Origin: AP-15 sp963736715
GTDB taxonomy: Bacteria; Pseudomonadota; Alphaproteobacteria; ATCC43930; CGMCC-115725
Direction: 5' to 3'
DNA length: 64,000 nucleotides
Assembly (NCBI GenBank): GCA_963736715.1
Contig: CAVTQA010000045.1
Coordinates: 89,656 to 153,655 of the forward strand
The notes beneath the pieces were generated by a model. The model was not told the DNA's origin, ran no database searches, and saw only the letters and a program-made list of their open reading frames with translations. This document shows positions 17,640 to 26,918 of the stretch, one piece after another. The translations under genes and the position numbers were made by a program. Positions within the stretch are counted from its first letter, which is position 1; each line of letters opens with the position of its first letter.

Positions 17640-17876
17640 GGAGCGTCCTCGGTGCGGGAAAGGTCTGCCCTTCGAACCTCGGAACCGAGCCGACCGTTCC
17701 CTGATCGATTCTCGTCAGACCACAGGCGCGACGTTCTGAGGGGAGCCAGACCTGCATCGGCTGAAGGGCGGCATAAAATCGCCACAGAAGGGTGATATGA
17801 GATAGGTCAGTCGCAACCGGCGGTCGACGAACGAACACGTGCGACCGCGGCGAGCATCGGAACGCGGGAGATAGGC

Positions 17877-18458
17877 TTGGACGCCGCAGATATTTACATA
17901 CGCCAGCTGACGCCAGGGGACGCCGCCTTGTATCGCAGCATCCGTCTGGAGGGTCTCAAGGAGAGCCCGGAAGCATTCGGCAGCACATTCGAGGCTGAGT
18001 TTACCAAGCCGCTGGCTTGGTTTTTCGAACGGCTCAGCAGTTCCGTCGTGTTTGGCGCAATCGGTGATGAAAAGATTCTGGGAGTTACCGGATTTGCGGT
18101 TCGACAGGAAGAGAAGGAAGCGCACAAGGGCCTGCTCTGGGGCATGTATGTGCGCCCGGGCGCCAGAGGGGCGGGGATCGCTCGCCGATTGGTCGAGGCG
18201 GTAATCGTTTATGCAAGTGGGCGTGTCGAACTGATCCAGCTCAGCGTGGTGGTGGGCAACGAGCAAGCGCGCCGGCTCTATGCCCGCCTCGGCTTTGTAG
18301 AGTACGGGATCGAGAAGAACTCCCTGAAATTTCGCGGCAGGTACTTCGACGAGATCCTGATGGCGAAGGACCTCGGCTGCGGTTCGGTTCTCGAAACATA
18401 CGCCCTCGCAGCCGGCGGTTCGGATCGAGAAGCGATGGTCTCTCTCATCACTCCATAA
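17877..18458 (+). CDS. GNAT family N-acetyltransferase
   Basis: A 193-residue GNAT protein starting at a TTG (MDAADIYIRQLTPGDAALYR). The acetyl-CoA-binding segment GMYVRPGARGAGIARRLVEA lies near residues 90-108, followed by LSVVVGNEQARRLYARLGFVEYG (motif B). The substrate is unknown. It stands alone, preceded by 237 bp with no gene. The C-terminal tail after the GNAT fold is about 30 residues longer than minimal members. Confidence 0.82.
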   Translation: MDAADIYIRQLTPGDAALYRSIRLEGLKESPEAFGSTFEAEFTKPLAWFFERLSSSVVFGAIGDEKILGVTGFAVRQEEKEAHKGLLWGMYVRPGARGAGIARRLVEAVIVYASGRVELIQLSVVVGNEQARRLYARLGFVEYGIEKNSLKFRGRYFDEILMAKDLGCGSVLETYALAAGGSDREAMVSLITP

Positions 18459-18487
18459 AACTGGGGGCGGTCATCTGGCTGTGGAGC

Positions 18488-19255
18488 TCACCCATCGCGG
18501 AAGACGGGTTTACGCTTTTCGAGGAAAGCCAACATGCCTTCGACGGCATCGGCGGTCTGGAAGGCGAGGGTGTTGAGGTCTGCTTCTATTTCGAGGCCGT
18601 CCTTCAACGGAAAAGCGAGGCCGCGGTGGATGGCGTCACGGGCCAGGCGCAGGGCAGGCAGGCTGTAGCCGGTCATTTCGCGTGCGAAACTCGCCCCGGC
18701 CTCGAGCAGATCGCCTCCGATGATGCGGTTGACGAGGCCGATCCGCTCGGCCTCCTCGGCATCGACGGCGCGGCCGGTCAAGATCATTTCCAGCGCACGC
18801 GCCTCGCCGATCAGCCGCGGCAGACGTTGCGTCCCGCCATAACCCGGGATCAGGCCGAGCTTGATCTCGGGCAAACCGAGCCTTGCGTTGCGGACAGTGA
18901 GTCGAAACGTGCATGCGAGCGCCAATTCGAGCCCACCGCCGAACGCGTATCCGTTGATCAGCGCAATCGACGGGATCGGCAGCGTGTCGAGCTTGGTGAA
19001 AATCGCCTGTCCGAAAGCGGCGCCTTCACGCTGGGTCCGCAATGAACGGCCCATCAGCTCTTTGATGTCGGCGCCGGCGCAAAAGGCCCTGTCGCCGGCG
19101 CCGGTCACCAGCAGCGCGCGCGCATCGCCGCCCGCCACCTGGTCGAGTGCGGCCCCGAGATCGCGCAAGAGTTCAAAATTGAGGGCGTTCAGCACCTCTG
19201 GCCGGTCGAGTGTGATGAGGGCAAGCTCGTCCATGCGGGTCAGATGCAGCGCCAT
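18488..19255 (-). CDS. Enoyl-CoA hydratase/isomerase family protein
   Basis: A 255-residue crotonase-fold protein. The oxyanion hole and active site are intact: FCAGADIKEL, YAFGGGLELALAC with the first catalytic Glu, and GLPEIKLGLIPGYGGTQRL with the second. It hydrates 2-enoyl-CoA in fatty-acid or aromatic-acid degradation. It is the last gene of a leftward run with the beta-propeller protein and the ring-hydroxylating dioxygenase (gaps of 72-92 bp), so a role in the same catabolic route is plausible but unproved. Confidence 0.92.
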   Translation of the reverse strand: MALHLTRMDELALITLDRPEVLNALNFELLRDLGAALDQVAGGDARALLVTGAGDRAFCAGADIKELMGRSLRTQREGAAFGQAIFTKLDTLPIPSIALINGYAFGGGLELALACTFRLTVRNARLGLPEIKLGLIPGYGGTQRLPRLIGEARALEMILTGRAVDAEEAERIGLVNRIIGGDLLEAGASFAREMTGYSLPALRLARDAIHRGLAFPLKDGLEIEADLNTLAFQTADAVEGMLAFLEKRKPVFRDG

Positions 19256-19327
19256 CGGTCAAAGGTCCTGATGCCAGGCTCGCCCATTCAGCAAGCAGCA
19301 GCCGCGGCGAACGGTCCGGAACCGGCG

Positions 19328-20518
19328 CTATTGCGGGCCGCCGCGCATCGACGCCGGATGGCCAGACAGCTTGATGCGCTGTGAGGTGTCGGTCAGCTTG
19401 CCTCCCTCCACCTTCAATGCCCACAAATCCCCGTCGATAAAATTGCCGACATAGACGTATTGGCCGTCCGGGCTGAAGGCGACGGCTTCGGGCAGTGCGC
19501 CGACATCGATGCTGCCGACATTGCTCACCCTCTTGCCGTCGATTTTGAGCGCGGTGACGGCGCCGGCCGGATGATAAAAGAACGCGGTCTTCGGCACATT
19601 CGAGCCGCGCGCCTCGACCGAGACGGCAAAATCGCCCTTCGGGCTTATTGCGAGCCCTTCGGGCGAATCGCCGACGGTCACGTGCTCGATGACGCGTGGC
19701 GGGTTGGCCTCGAGGTCGATGACGCTGACCGTTTTCGCGTTGCCGTCGGAGCCGCCGCCATTGCCGTTGTCAACGGTCAGCGCGAGCTTGCCGTCCGGCG
19801 CCACCGCGACGTTGTACGGAAAGATACCGGTCGGCAGGTCGCGTTTATCGTAAGTCACCTTCTGGCCGTCGATCGACAACAGCGCGACCTTGTTCGCGGC
19901 GGCCTTGGCGGCGAGCGCGTGCTTGCCGTCGGGCGTGATCGCGACCGCGGAAACCTGGTCAGTCGCCGCTCCGACCGGCACGGTATCGAGGACCAGAACG
20001 TCCTTGCCGTGGATCGACAGGACCGAGATCGTGCCGTCGGCGCGATTGGCCACGAGCGCCAGATCGCCTTTCGGGCTGATCGCCATGCCGGAGGGCTGCT
20101 TGCCGACCGTGATCGTTCCGATCACGGCGGGCGGATTGGCCTTCAAGTCGATCAGGAATACCTTATTGTCCGGCTCCAGCCGGTGGCCCCATCCCTGAAC
20201 GAGCGGCTCCAACGAGTTGGCAACGAGAGCAATATCACCCGCCGGAGTGATCGCCAGGTTGGTCGGGGGCCCGACTACCGAATTCATCAGCGGTATCGAA
20301 GAGGTTATTCGCGGCGTGTCCGGTTTGGAGATGTCGATTACCGTCAGCGTGTCTTTGCCGGGCTCGCGAAAGACCGGCTTGCCGTTTTCATCCCACCCCT
20401 GCTTCTCGTCGTTGCCGACGATTAGAATTTGAGCGAGAGCGCGTGACGAGGACCCGGCAACCAGGACGCCGATTACAATCGCAACGGCTGTAATTCCGCC
20501 GAACCTCGATGAAGCCAT
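19328..20518 (-). CDS. Exported YncE-like beta-propeller repeat protein
   Basis: A 396-residue protein with a clear signal peptide (residues 1-29, ending SSSRALA). It contains about seven propeller blades marked by repeats of the type AISPKGDLALVANR and VAFSPDGQYVYVGN, each followed by a T/S-V-x-V-x-D/I strand. Such proteins are periplasmic scaffolds; some bind quinone cofactors or metals, but no catalytic residue can be named. It follows the dioxygenase beta subunit by 92 bp on the same strand. Confidence 0.85.
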   Translation of the reverse strand: MASSRFGGITAVAIVIGVLVAGSSSRALAQILIVGNDEKQGWDENGKPVFREPGKDTLTVIDISKPDTPRITSSIPLMNSVVGPPTNLAITPAGDIALVANSLEPLVQGWGHRLEPDNKVFLIDLKANPPAVIGTITVGKQPSGMAISPKGDLALVANRADGTISVLSIHGKDVLVLDTVPVGAATDQVSAVAITPDGKHALAAKAAANKVALLSIDGQKVTYDKRDLPTGIFPYNVAVAPDGKLALTVDNGNGGGSDGNAKTVSVIDLEANPPRVIEHVTVGDSPEGLAISPKGDFAVSVEARGSNVPKTAFFYHPAGAVTALKIDGKRVSNVGSIDVGALPEAVAFSPDGQYVYVGNFIDGDLWALKVEGGKLTDTSQRIKLSGHPASMRGGPQ

Positions 20519-20610
20519 TTTCCCCCCCCGAATGTGCCGCGCTCACCCGCGGCGCTTTGATGCTGCTCCGATGCGGCTCGGGCGACAACAGCGGCGTACC
20601 GTCGGCCCAC

Positions 20611-21069
20611 TCACAGTGGCGTTGCGAGCAGGCTGGGAACGGCGAAGGTGTCGAGCAGGATCAGCTTGTCGCGGATTTTGAGGCGCTGTCCCGCAGGTTC
20701 GAGCCGGTCGCGGTACAAGCCGGTCGCGAACAGCCGGGTCTCGCCTTCCTGGTCGGTCTGGTAGACGGCGAACGGCGCCTCGACCGCGAGCGCGTCATCG
20801 AAGATCCGCGGCAGGCCGATGACATGCCGATCGGTGTGGATGTTGTACTTGTTGGCTTCGCGCAGTGCCCGGATGCGGTCTTCGAGCATCGCGCGACTGT
20901 CGCAAAAGACCAGCCCCGCTGGCAAGCCGAGCTCAAAATTTTCCCGCGGAACGATCTGATAGCAGCACTCTTCGGCGAAGAGGTCGAGCCATTCGTCGAA
21001 TTTTGCCATGTCGATCAGCGCGCCGTATTCGGCGAGCAAATCGCACACCGCAGCGCGGTCGGGCTTCAT
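20611..21069 (-). CDS. Aromatic-ring-hydroxylating dioxygenase, small (beta) subunit
   Basis: A 152-residue NTF2-like protein. The start is set at the ATG at 21069, which overlaps the stop of the alpha subunit (ATGA). Typical beta-subunit features are LLAEYGALIDMAKFDEWLDLFAEEC at the N-terminus and the C-terminal RDKLILLDT strand. It packs against the Rieske alpha subunit in an alpha3beta3 oxygenase and has a structural role. It follows the alpha gene directly. Confidence 0.9.
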   Translation of the reverse strand: MKPDRAAVCDLLAEYGALIDMAKFDEWLDLFAEECCYQIVPRENFELGLPAGLVFCDSRAMLEDRIRALREANKYNIHTDRHVIGLPRIFDDALAVEAPFAVYQTDQEGETRLFATGLYRDRLEPAGQRLKIRDKLILLDTFAVPSLLATPL

Positions 21070-22319
21070 CGCACTGCGCCCTCCGGTTCGATGCCCAACA
21101 GCTCGGCGTAATACGACCAAAAGCCGCGCAACGGCACATCGGTTACCCGGTAGTCGCGATCGGAAATCACTCCGCCCCCGCCGAGCTCGATGACCGTGGC
21201 ACGGTCGAGGTCGGGCCCTGAGGCGCGGTGGGCGATCTCGATCGCCTCGCCGTCCTCCATCGAGACGAGGCCGGCCGGGCCGACGAGGTTGACCTGGCGC
21301 AACCGGTGCAAGGTCATCTCGGGCCGGTCGTCCGCGTAGCCGAGCATCGTCTGGAACACCTCGACTTCGTCGACCCCGCGCGGCCGGATCTGGCGCACTG
21401 CCAGGCTGTTGCTGATTTGGACAAAGACCGCGGACGGGAATACCGAGGTGATCACGAGATTTAGCTTGTCGTCGCGCTCAGGACGAAAGGCGACGAGCGA
21501 CGGCTCCTTCAGCGACAGGAAGTCGTTGCGCACCCCGGCGCCGGCGTAAGCCTGGTGGGCGAACTCGTCGGTGTCGCTGTCGGCCTCGGCCCAGGTGATG
21601 TTGTGACGGTGCCGCGCGTCCATCTTGACCCCGCCGGTCTGCGTCGACCGGTCGAGCCCGAAGGTGACGAGAAATTCGTGCAACAGGCTGGCGTGGTAGT
21701 TGTCGCGGGTATTCTCGGCATAGAGCTTCCAATTCCCCCGGATCCGCTGGCGATTGTAGCCGAGCACCCGGACCGGCCGGTCGAACAGGCGGCGCAGCTG
21801 GGCCAGGATCGGCGGGCCGAGGTAGTCTTCGAGCGGCTCAGCATCCTCGGCCAGTGTGCCGAACACCGCGCCGTTGATGGTGCCGACCCTCAGCGGGCGG
21901 AGTGCGTGCCGGCGCATCTCAAAGCTCGCGTCGAGGCCGCCCTTGCCCCGGATGCCGCGGCGGAACGGGATCGCCATCAGCGAGCCGTCGAGCCCATAGC
22001 ACCATTGGTGATAAATGCAGATGTGCTCGTCGGCGTTGCCGGAAAGCTCGCGGCGGACCAGCGCGCCGCGATGCGCACACCGGTTGACAAAAGCCTTGAT
22101 CGCGCCCGACTTGTCGCGGTTGAAGATGACCGGCGTCTCGCCGACCCAGGTCGCCCGAAAATCCCCCGTCTCGGGGATTTCGCAGTCGAGGCCGAGGAAG
22201 CTCCACACCCGCCCGCGAAAGATCCGCTCCTGTTCGCAGGCATAGATTTCGGCGTCGTGATAAAGGCGGTAGGGCACCCGGCTGTAATCGAGCGCTGGCC
22301 AAATCGCAGCGGTCACCAT
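21066..22319 (-). CDS. Aromatic-ring-hydroxylating dioxygenase, Rieske (alpha) subunit
   Basis: A 417-residue protein. The Rieske [2Fe-2S] cluster ligands are C81, H83, C101 and H104 (CAHRG and CIYHQW). The mononuclear iron site follows the D-x2-H-x4-H pattern at D206, H209 and H214, with E202 nearby. It is most like anthranilate/benzoate/salicylate-type oxygenases, but the substrate is not readable. The gene overlaps the ABM-domain gene upstream (TGATG) and the beta gene downstream (ATGA). No ferredoxin or reductase gene is in the operon, so electrons must come from elsewhere. Confidence 0.93.
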   Translation of the reverse strand: MVTAAIWPALDYSRVPYRLYHDAEIYACEQERIFRGRVWSFLGLDCEIPETGDFRATWVGETPVIFNRDKSGAIKAFVNRCAHRGALVRRELSGNADEHICIYHQWCYGLDGSLMAIPFRRGIRGKGGLDASFEMRRHALRPLRVGTINGAVFGTLAEDAEPLEDYLGPPILAQLRRLFDRPVRVLGYNRQRIRGNWKLYAENTRDNYHASLLHEFLVTFGLDRSTQTGGVKMDARHRHNITWAEADSDTDEFAHQAYAGAGVRNDFLSLKEPSLVAFRPERDDKLNLVITSVFPSAVFVQISNSLAVRQIRPRGVDEVEVFQTMLGYADDRPEMTLHRLRQVNLVGPAGLVSMEDGEAIEIAHRASGPDLDRATVIELGGGGVISDRDYRVTDVPLRGFWSYYAELLGIEPEGAVR

Positions 22320-22609
22320 CAGCGGGTCCGTTTGTACTCGTAATCCTCGCGCTCGCCGCTGCCGACACGCAGCTGCGGGTTCAGGGCAGGGCGAGTCGCA
22401 TTCAGCTTGGCATGGGTGTCAAGCGCCGCCTGGTCGGACCAGCGTTCCAGCAAAACCAGCTTGTCCGGGTTGAGCGCACTCTGGAAAACCTCGAATTGCT
22501 CGCAGCCGGGTTCCCTCATGCACTCCTCGCAACGCGCCCTGTACGCCTGTGCGAGCTCGGACCCTTTTCCCGGTGCGGCCGTGATCGTGACGACAAGCCG
22601 AACTGCCAT
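22319..22609 (-). CDS. Antibiotic-biosynthesis-monooxygenase (ABM) domain protein
   Basis: A 96-residue dimeric alpha-beta-barrel type protein: VRLVVTITAAPGKGSEL, then CREPGCEQFEVFQSALNP-like core and LVLLERWSDQAALDTH. The start at 22609 is chosen because TAGGAGGGG precedes it. ABM proteins are cofactor-free monooxygenases or degrade small aromatic or quinone intermediates. Its stop overlaps the dioxygenase alpha start (TGATG), so it heads the operon and may help process the dioxygenase product (inference). Confidence 0.85.
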   Translation of the reverse strand: MAVRLVVTITAAPGKGSELAQAYRARCEECMREPGCEQFEVFQSALNPDKLVLLERWSDQAALDTHAKLNATRPALNPQLRVGSGEREDYEYKRTR

Positions 22610-22781
22610 AACCCCTCCTACCCCTGGGTAAATCGAGAACTGTCTGAAGCAGTACGATCGCCGTAACACCGCGTCAAGGATCGCTCCCCGGGGGCTTTGT
22701 CCCGGTACCGAGGTCACTTGTTTTCAGGCCTATGTTCAGGTTTAATTCCGTGGATCGAACCGCCGCACGGCTCACCACCTG

Positions 22782-23399
22782 ATGGCACGCCACCCCTCTG
22801 AGATCGGAATAGAACACCCGCACGACCCGGAAATACCGGCAACTTCCCAAATACTCGTTCTTCGTCATAAACGAGAGAGACTGATCGGCATTATCAGGCA
22901 GCAATCGCTATTACATAATCGTGATTTTGTGCTCGCTTCAGGACGGTCGAGCAACTTCTTCTTCGACATGAAACGAACAATGTTCGATCCGGAGGGAGCG
23001 GCATTGTTGGCAGACCTGCTGTTCGAGGCGATCAAGGCCGAGGATGTCGAGTACATCGGGGGGCTGGAAACCGGAGCGATCCCGATCGTCACCGCCGTGT
23101 GCGCCAGAAGCTGGCCCGAAAAGCCGCTCAAGGGCTTTTTTGTGCGCAAGGAAAACAAGGGGCACGGCACCGACCAACGTATCGACGGACTGCTGCAGAG
23201 AGGATCGAAAGTCATTCTCTTCGAAGATGTCACGACCACCGGCGGCTCGGCGATGCAGGCGGTGAACCAGGCGCGTCAATTGGATTGCACGGTGTTGAAG
23301 TTGGTCTCCGTGGTCGACCGCCTGGAAGGAGCCGAGGAGAACTTCCGAGCGGCGGGTGTCAAGTTCGAAGCCGTGTTTACCTGGCGTGATTTCAGTTGA
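22782..23399 (+). CDS. pyrE: Orotate phosphoribosyltransferase
   Basis: A 205-residue type-I phosphoribosyltransferase. The PRPP-binding motif VILFEDVTTTGGSA lies near residues 143-156, and the catalytic loop region GFFVRKENKGHGTDQRIDG is before it. It makes orotidine 5'-phosphate from orotate and PRPP in pyrimidine synthesis. The first about 25 residues (up to about SQILVLRHKRERL) are longer than usual for PyrE, so a start downstream of 22782 is possible. The stop overlaps the next frame (TTGA). Confidence 0.88.
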   Translation: MARHPSEIGIEHPHDPEIPATSQILVLRHKRERLIGIIRQQSLLHNRDFVLASGRSSNFFFDMKRTMFDPEGAALLADLLFEAIKAEDVEYIGGLETGAIPIVTAVCARSWPEKPLKGFFVRKENKGHGTDQRIDGLLQRGSKVILFEDVTTTGGSAMQAVNQARQLDCTVLKLVSVVDRLEGAEENFRAAGVKFEAVFTWRDFS

Positions 23400-23758
23400 G
23401 CAAATCGGTAATCGACCTCGCGGCGGCGCATCTCAGGCGTCAATTTCTTTATCAGGCGCAACGCGGCCGGTTCGGCAGTTTGGACGCGCTGCTGGAGTTG
23501 GCGATTTCCGCCCGGGGATGCGTGGCATCATCGATGTCGTCGAGCCGGGTGACGGTGGCTTTTGTTCTCGAAAGGGTGCTCGGCCAGTGTGCCGAATACC
23601 TCGAAGCGCGGCCGGTGCCGATCTCCGAGATTGCTCAATTGGCCGACCGGCTCAATCGGCCGGTTTCGCGCGCGGTCGAATACCTCGCCGGAGCGGATGA
23701 CGATCCGATCGACATCGCAGCCGCGCTGGTCAAATCGCGTCCGGCGAGAAACCGGTAA
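23396..23758 (+). CDS. Hypothetical protein coupled to pyrE
   Basis: A 120-residue mostly helical, soluble protein beginning at a TTG that overlaps the pyrE stop. I do not recognise it. It contains a possible helix-turn-helix-like stretch (VPISEIAQLADRLNRPVSRAVEYL, residues about 75-98) resembling winged-helix DNA-binding segments. Overlap with pyrE suggests co-translation. Confidence 0.55.
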   Translation: MSKSVIDLAAAHLRRQFLYQAQRGRFGSLDALLELAISARGCVASSMSSSRVTVAFVLERVLGQCAEYLEARPVPISEIAQLADRLNRPVSRAVEYLAGADDDPIDIAAALVKSRPARNR

Positions 23759-23781
23759 TCACCGGAAGGCTCCCGGAAGTC

Positions 23782-24736
23782 TCATTGCAAGCTGTCCCTC
23801 AGCAGAGCGGCAAGACGGACACCTGCCTTCGCCAACTGCTCCTTGACCGCAGCAACGGCGCGGTCGCGATACCGCGCATCAAGCCGGTGTAGCGGGACCG
23901 GCCCGCAAGCATCCGTTTCCCCCTTCCGCACTGGAAAGGTGAAATGATCGCCTGCTTCGGCCGGCAAGCTGTATACCACCGATTTCGCGAGTTCGTATGA
24001 TTCCCGCGCCCATTCCTCCGGGGTGCCACCAGACCATTTGCGAATATCGACTGCGGTCAGTCTGGCGGCGATCTGCTCGGCGGCCTTGGCCGGGTTCTTC
24101 CCCTCCGCCTCCGCGACCAAGTCGTCCTCCCAGTAGACGCTGAGTTCGAACCGGGGTCTTGCTCCCGGGCGGGAGAACCGCAACACAGCGCCCGCTCTGG
24201 TCGTTGCGCTCGATCGCGAAAAGCGGGTCATGTATATCGCCGACAAGATTGAGCAAGAACTGCACGTCCATCAGCCGCTCCGGCGCCGAAGTACCGGGCT
24301 CGCGCAGCTCCTTTGCGAACTGCTCGATCTTGTCGACGATGCAGTCGTCTTGCGGCCCGTGGCTCGCCGGCATCATCGCTTGCAAGGCGGGTCTGCCGAA
24401 ACAGGCTTTGTTGAAATCGGGATTGTCGGGATCGAGTTTCACGTAATGCCACTTAGATGTTGCCACGCGTCCCTCCGGGCTCTTCTCGCGCAGCGCATCG
24501 GGCCAGATCGCCTCTCCGGCAATATCGGTCTTCGTCCAGGTATTGGATTTGTCTGCGGCGAGAATCTCGGCAACCTTCTTTTCGACCGGCGGATCACCGG
24601 TTTCTAGGAGCCGATCGGCGAGCAGGGCTATGATCTCGTGCGCCTCGCTACCCCATGCCCAGCTCTCCCGAGGCTCGCAGAAGAGGGCGGCTGGCACCAA
24701 ACACAGAATTGTGCAGTAAAGCCGAAAGCGCGTCAT
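23782..24736 (-). pseudogene. S1/P1-type nuclease, one frameshift
   Basis: The first frame (start 24736) has a signal peptide followed by a WAWGSEAHEIIALLAD start. In S1/P1 nucleases the mature N-terminal Trp and this His are zinc ligands. The frame also has SKWHYVKLD and VGDIHDPLF. The C-terminal half (RFELSVYWEDDLV to the stop at 23782) is in another frame; the shift falls at the CCGGGG near 24151-24156. The VGDIHxPLH motif has Phe instead of the last His, a position normally important for metal binding. The intact protein would be about 315 residues, a secreted single-strand nuclease/3'-nucleotidase. Either decayed or a sequence error. Confidence 0.72.
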
Positions 24737-24873
24737 CGCATCGGTCGGATCGAATGCGTGTTGGTCCGGTTGCTATCGTAGCATTATAGGAGGTCGCGTG
24801 CGCTACCAGCCCCGGTTCTTCGAGCGAGGTGAGACAGCGTGGATGAAGGCATGGCCCGGCACCGCCGCATAGG

Positions 24874-25638
24874 ATGAACGGGTCTCGCATCCTCGCGAGC
24901 CCAATCCTGTGGGTCGGGCTCCTTTTTGCAGTGCTGTTGCTACGGATGGAAGCGCTGAAACCGGTGTTCCAGTGGGCTTTTCCAGGCGTCGAGCCGGTGA
25001 TCTACCAGCGCAGCAGCTTTCTTGCGTTGTTCCTGTCGCATCTGGCACTCGTCGCAGCGGCGAGCCTTGCGGCGATATCGGTCGGCCTTTCGCTCGCGGT
25101 GTTCGTCACCCGCCCGGTGGGACAGGATTTCAGATTGATGGTCAACACGCTGGCGACCGTGGGCCAGACCTTGCCGCCCGCCGCCGTTCTGGCGATTGCC
25201 GTCCCGGCCGTCGGTTTCGGCTCCCGCCCGACGGTGCTGGCATTGTTTCTCTACGGACTCCTGCCGATCATCGCAAGCGCGATCGCCGGTCTGGAAGGAG
25301 TGCCTCGCGCCGTGCGCGAAGCAGCCACGGGTCTCGGCCTTTCGTCTTGGCAGCAGCTGCGCGACGTGGAGTTGCCCCTGGCCGCTCCGGTGATCCTTTC
25401 TGGAATACGCGTCTCGGTCACGATCGCCATCGGCACGGCAACGATCGGATCAACGGTCGGCGCCTTGACGCTCGGTACTCCGATCTTTAATGGCTTGGTC
25501 GCCGACAAGCTGCCTTTCGTCATCGAAGGCGCTGTTCTGGTGGCGCTGTTTGCGATCGTCACCGACCTATCGTTCGCGGGACTCGAACGATGGTTGAGGC
25601 GCGAAACGAGGCAGACAGTCAGCGAAACAAATCGATGA
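24874..25638 (+). CDS. ABC transporter permease, osmoprotectant (OpuCB/ProW) type
   Basis: A 254-residue membrane protein with about six hydrophobic helices. It has the binding-protein-dependent permease motif around EAATGLGLSSWQQLRDVELPLAAPVILSGI (EAA loop, residues about 147-177) that contacts the ATPase. It matches the glycine betaine/osmoprotectant permease family. No ATPase or substrate-binding gene is next to it, so the transporter is either completed elsewhere or this gene is an orphan. The ATG at 24874 follows TAGG. Confidence 0.82.
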   Translation: MNGSRILASPILWVGLLFAVLLLRMEALKPVFQWAFPGVEPVIYQRSSFLALFLSHLALVAAASLAAISVGLSLAVFVTRPVGQDFRLMVNTLATVGQTLPPAAVLAIAVPAVGFGSRPTVLALFLYGLLPIIASAIAGLEGVPRAVREAATGLGLSSWQQLRDVELPLAAPVILSGIRVSVTIAIGTATIGSTVGALTLGTPIFNGLVADKLPFVIEGAVLVALFAIVTDLSFAGLERWLRRETRQTVSETNR

Positions 25639-25765
25639 GGATGCCGAAGATGAAGACCGTGACGCCGCTCCACAGCAGAAAAGCGAGAATGGTCTGCGCC
25701 CGGGCCGAATCCGGCACTACCCGAGAAAAATAGGCTGACCGCAGCATACGCATGGCGTCGCTCAT
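25619..25765 (-). CDS. Small putative single-span membrane protein
   Basis: A 48-codon frame from ATG (25765) to TGA (25619-25621). It starts MSDAMRMLRSAYFSRVVPDS and has one hydrophobic segment (TILAFLLWSGVTVFIFGILI, residues about 25-44). The tail overlaps the convergent permease stop by 20 bp. The composition (charged head, one membrane span) is protein-like, but I know no family. Low certainty. Confidence 0.4.
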   Translation of the reverse strand: MSDAMRMLRSAYFSRVVPDSARAQTILAFLLWSGVTVFIFGILIDLFR

Positions 25766-25846
25766 CCAGCAGCTTGGAGGTCAACTCTAGCTGCGGGGCG
25801 ACGCCGCTGTCGAACAAAATCTTAACCAAGCAATCGCGAGTAGCAA

Positions 25847-26881
25847 TTGAGGGCTCTCTTGGCTGGCGCGTTGGCGGTTTGCGTTGCTGGCGCAGCGCGC
25901 GCCGAACCACAGATTTTCAACGTCTACGACTTCGCGTTTGAAAACGGCTCCATCCTGCCGGAATTGCGGGTCGCCTACGAAACCCACGGCAAACTCGGCG
26001 CCGGGCGCGACAATGCGATCCTCTTGCTGCACGGGACGAGCGGCAACCGTCATTCCTTTGACGCAATGATCGGGCCAGGGAAGACCTTCGACACCGACAA
26101 GAATTTCGTGATCACGGTTGACGCCATCGGCGGCGGGGATTCATCCTCGCCAAAGGACGGATTGGGACAGGATTTCCCGCGCTACACGATCCGCGACATG
26201 ATGGCGGCGCAGCACGCGCTAATCACCCGCGGGCTCGAACTGACGACCCTGCGCGCTGTCGGCGGCAGCTCGATGGGCTCTTTCGAAGCCCTCGAATGGG
26301 GCATTCATCACCCGGAGATGGTGCGCAGCCTGATCCTGCTGGTTCCGAGCCCCAAAGCCGAAGCCAATTTTCAGCTCACCGTCGATCTGATGACCTCTGT
26401 GATCGCGCTCGATCCGGATTGGCAGGGTGGCCGGTATACCCGAAACCCGGTTGAGGGACTGCGACTCGCCGGCATGGCCTATTACCCGTGGACCGTGTCG
26501 GCGCCTTATCTCGATCGGCTGCCGGCAGCGCAATTGGCGAAGGAGATCGAGAATGCCGCTCTCGCCTTTGCCAATTGGGACGCCAACTCGCTGGTGTTGC
26601 GCTATGCTGCGAGCCGCGCGCATGACGTTTCTGGCCCGTTTGGCGGCGACCTCAGCGCCGCTCTGGCGCAGATCACGGCACCGACGCTCCTATTGCCGAG
26701 CGCCAGCGACCGGCTGCTCGGGGTCGACGGCGCCCGCCGGATTCGTGACGGCGTCAAGCAGGCGAGCTATGCAGAAATCCCGTCAGACCTTGGTCATCGC
26801 GCGGCGCGCCCCGCGCCGGAAACACCCGAGGGCGAGTTCATCGACCGTCAGATCCGGGCCCTTCTGGCCAAGGTCGAATAA
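25847..26881 (+). CDS. Exported alpha/beta hydrolase, homoserine O-acetyltransferase-like
   Basis: A 344-residue alpha/beta-hydrolase with an N-terminal signal peptide (start TTG 25847; cleavage near AARA-EPQ). The nucleophile elbow is GGSSMGS, a LLHGTSGNRHSF oxyanion segment lies near residue 60, the acid is in PSASDRLLGVDG and the catalytic His in SDLGHRAA. It matches the MetX/homoserine O-acetyltransferase subfamily, but the signal peptide makes a biosynthetic role unlikely; it is probably a periplasmic esterase/acyltransferase. Three catalytic positions are present. No operon partner is apparent. Confidence 0.82.
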   Translation: MRALLAGALAVCVAGAARAEPQIFNVYDFAFENGSILPELRVAYETHGKLGAGRDNAILLLHGTSGNRHSFDAMIGPGKTFDTDKNFVITVDAIGGGDSSSPKDGLGQDFPRYTIRDMMAAQHALITRGLELTTLRAVGGSSMGSFEALEWGIHHPEMVRSLILLVPSPKAEANFQLTVDLMTSVIALDPDWQGGRYTRNPVEGLRLAGMAYYPWTVSAPYLDRLPAAQLAKEIENAALAFANWDANSLVLRYAASRAHDVSGPFGGDLSAALAQITAPTLLLPSASDRLLGVDGARRIRDGVKQASYAEIPSDLGHRAARPAPETPEGEFIDRQIRALLAKVE

Positions 26882-26918
26882 CGGGCCGATGCGCCGCCCC
26901 TTTCTGCCGGCCCGGGTG

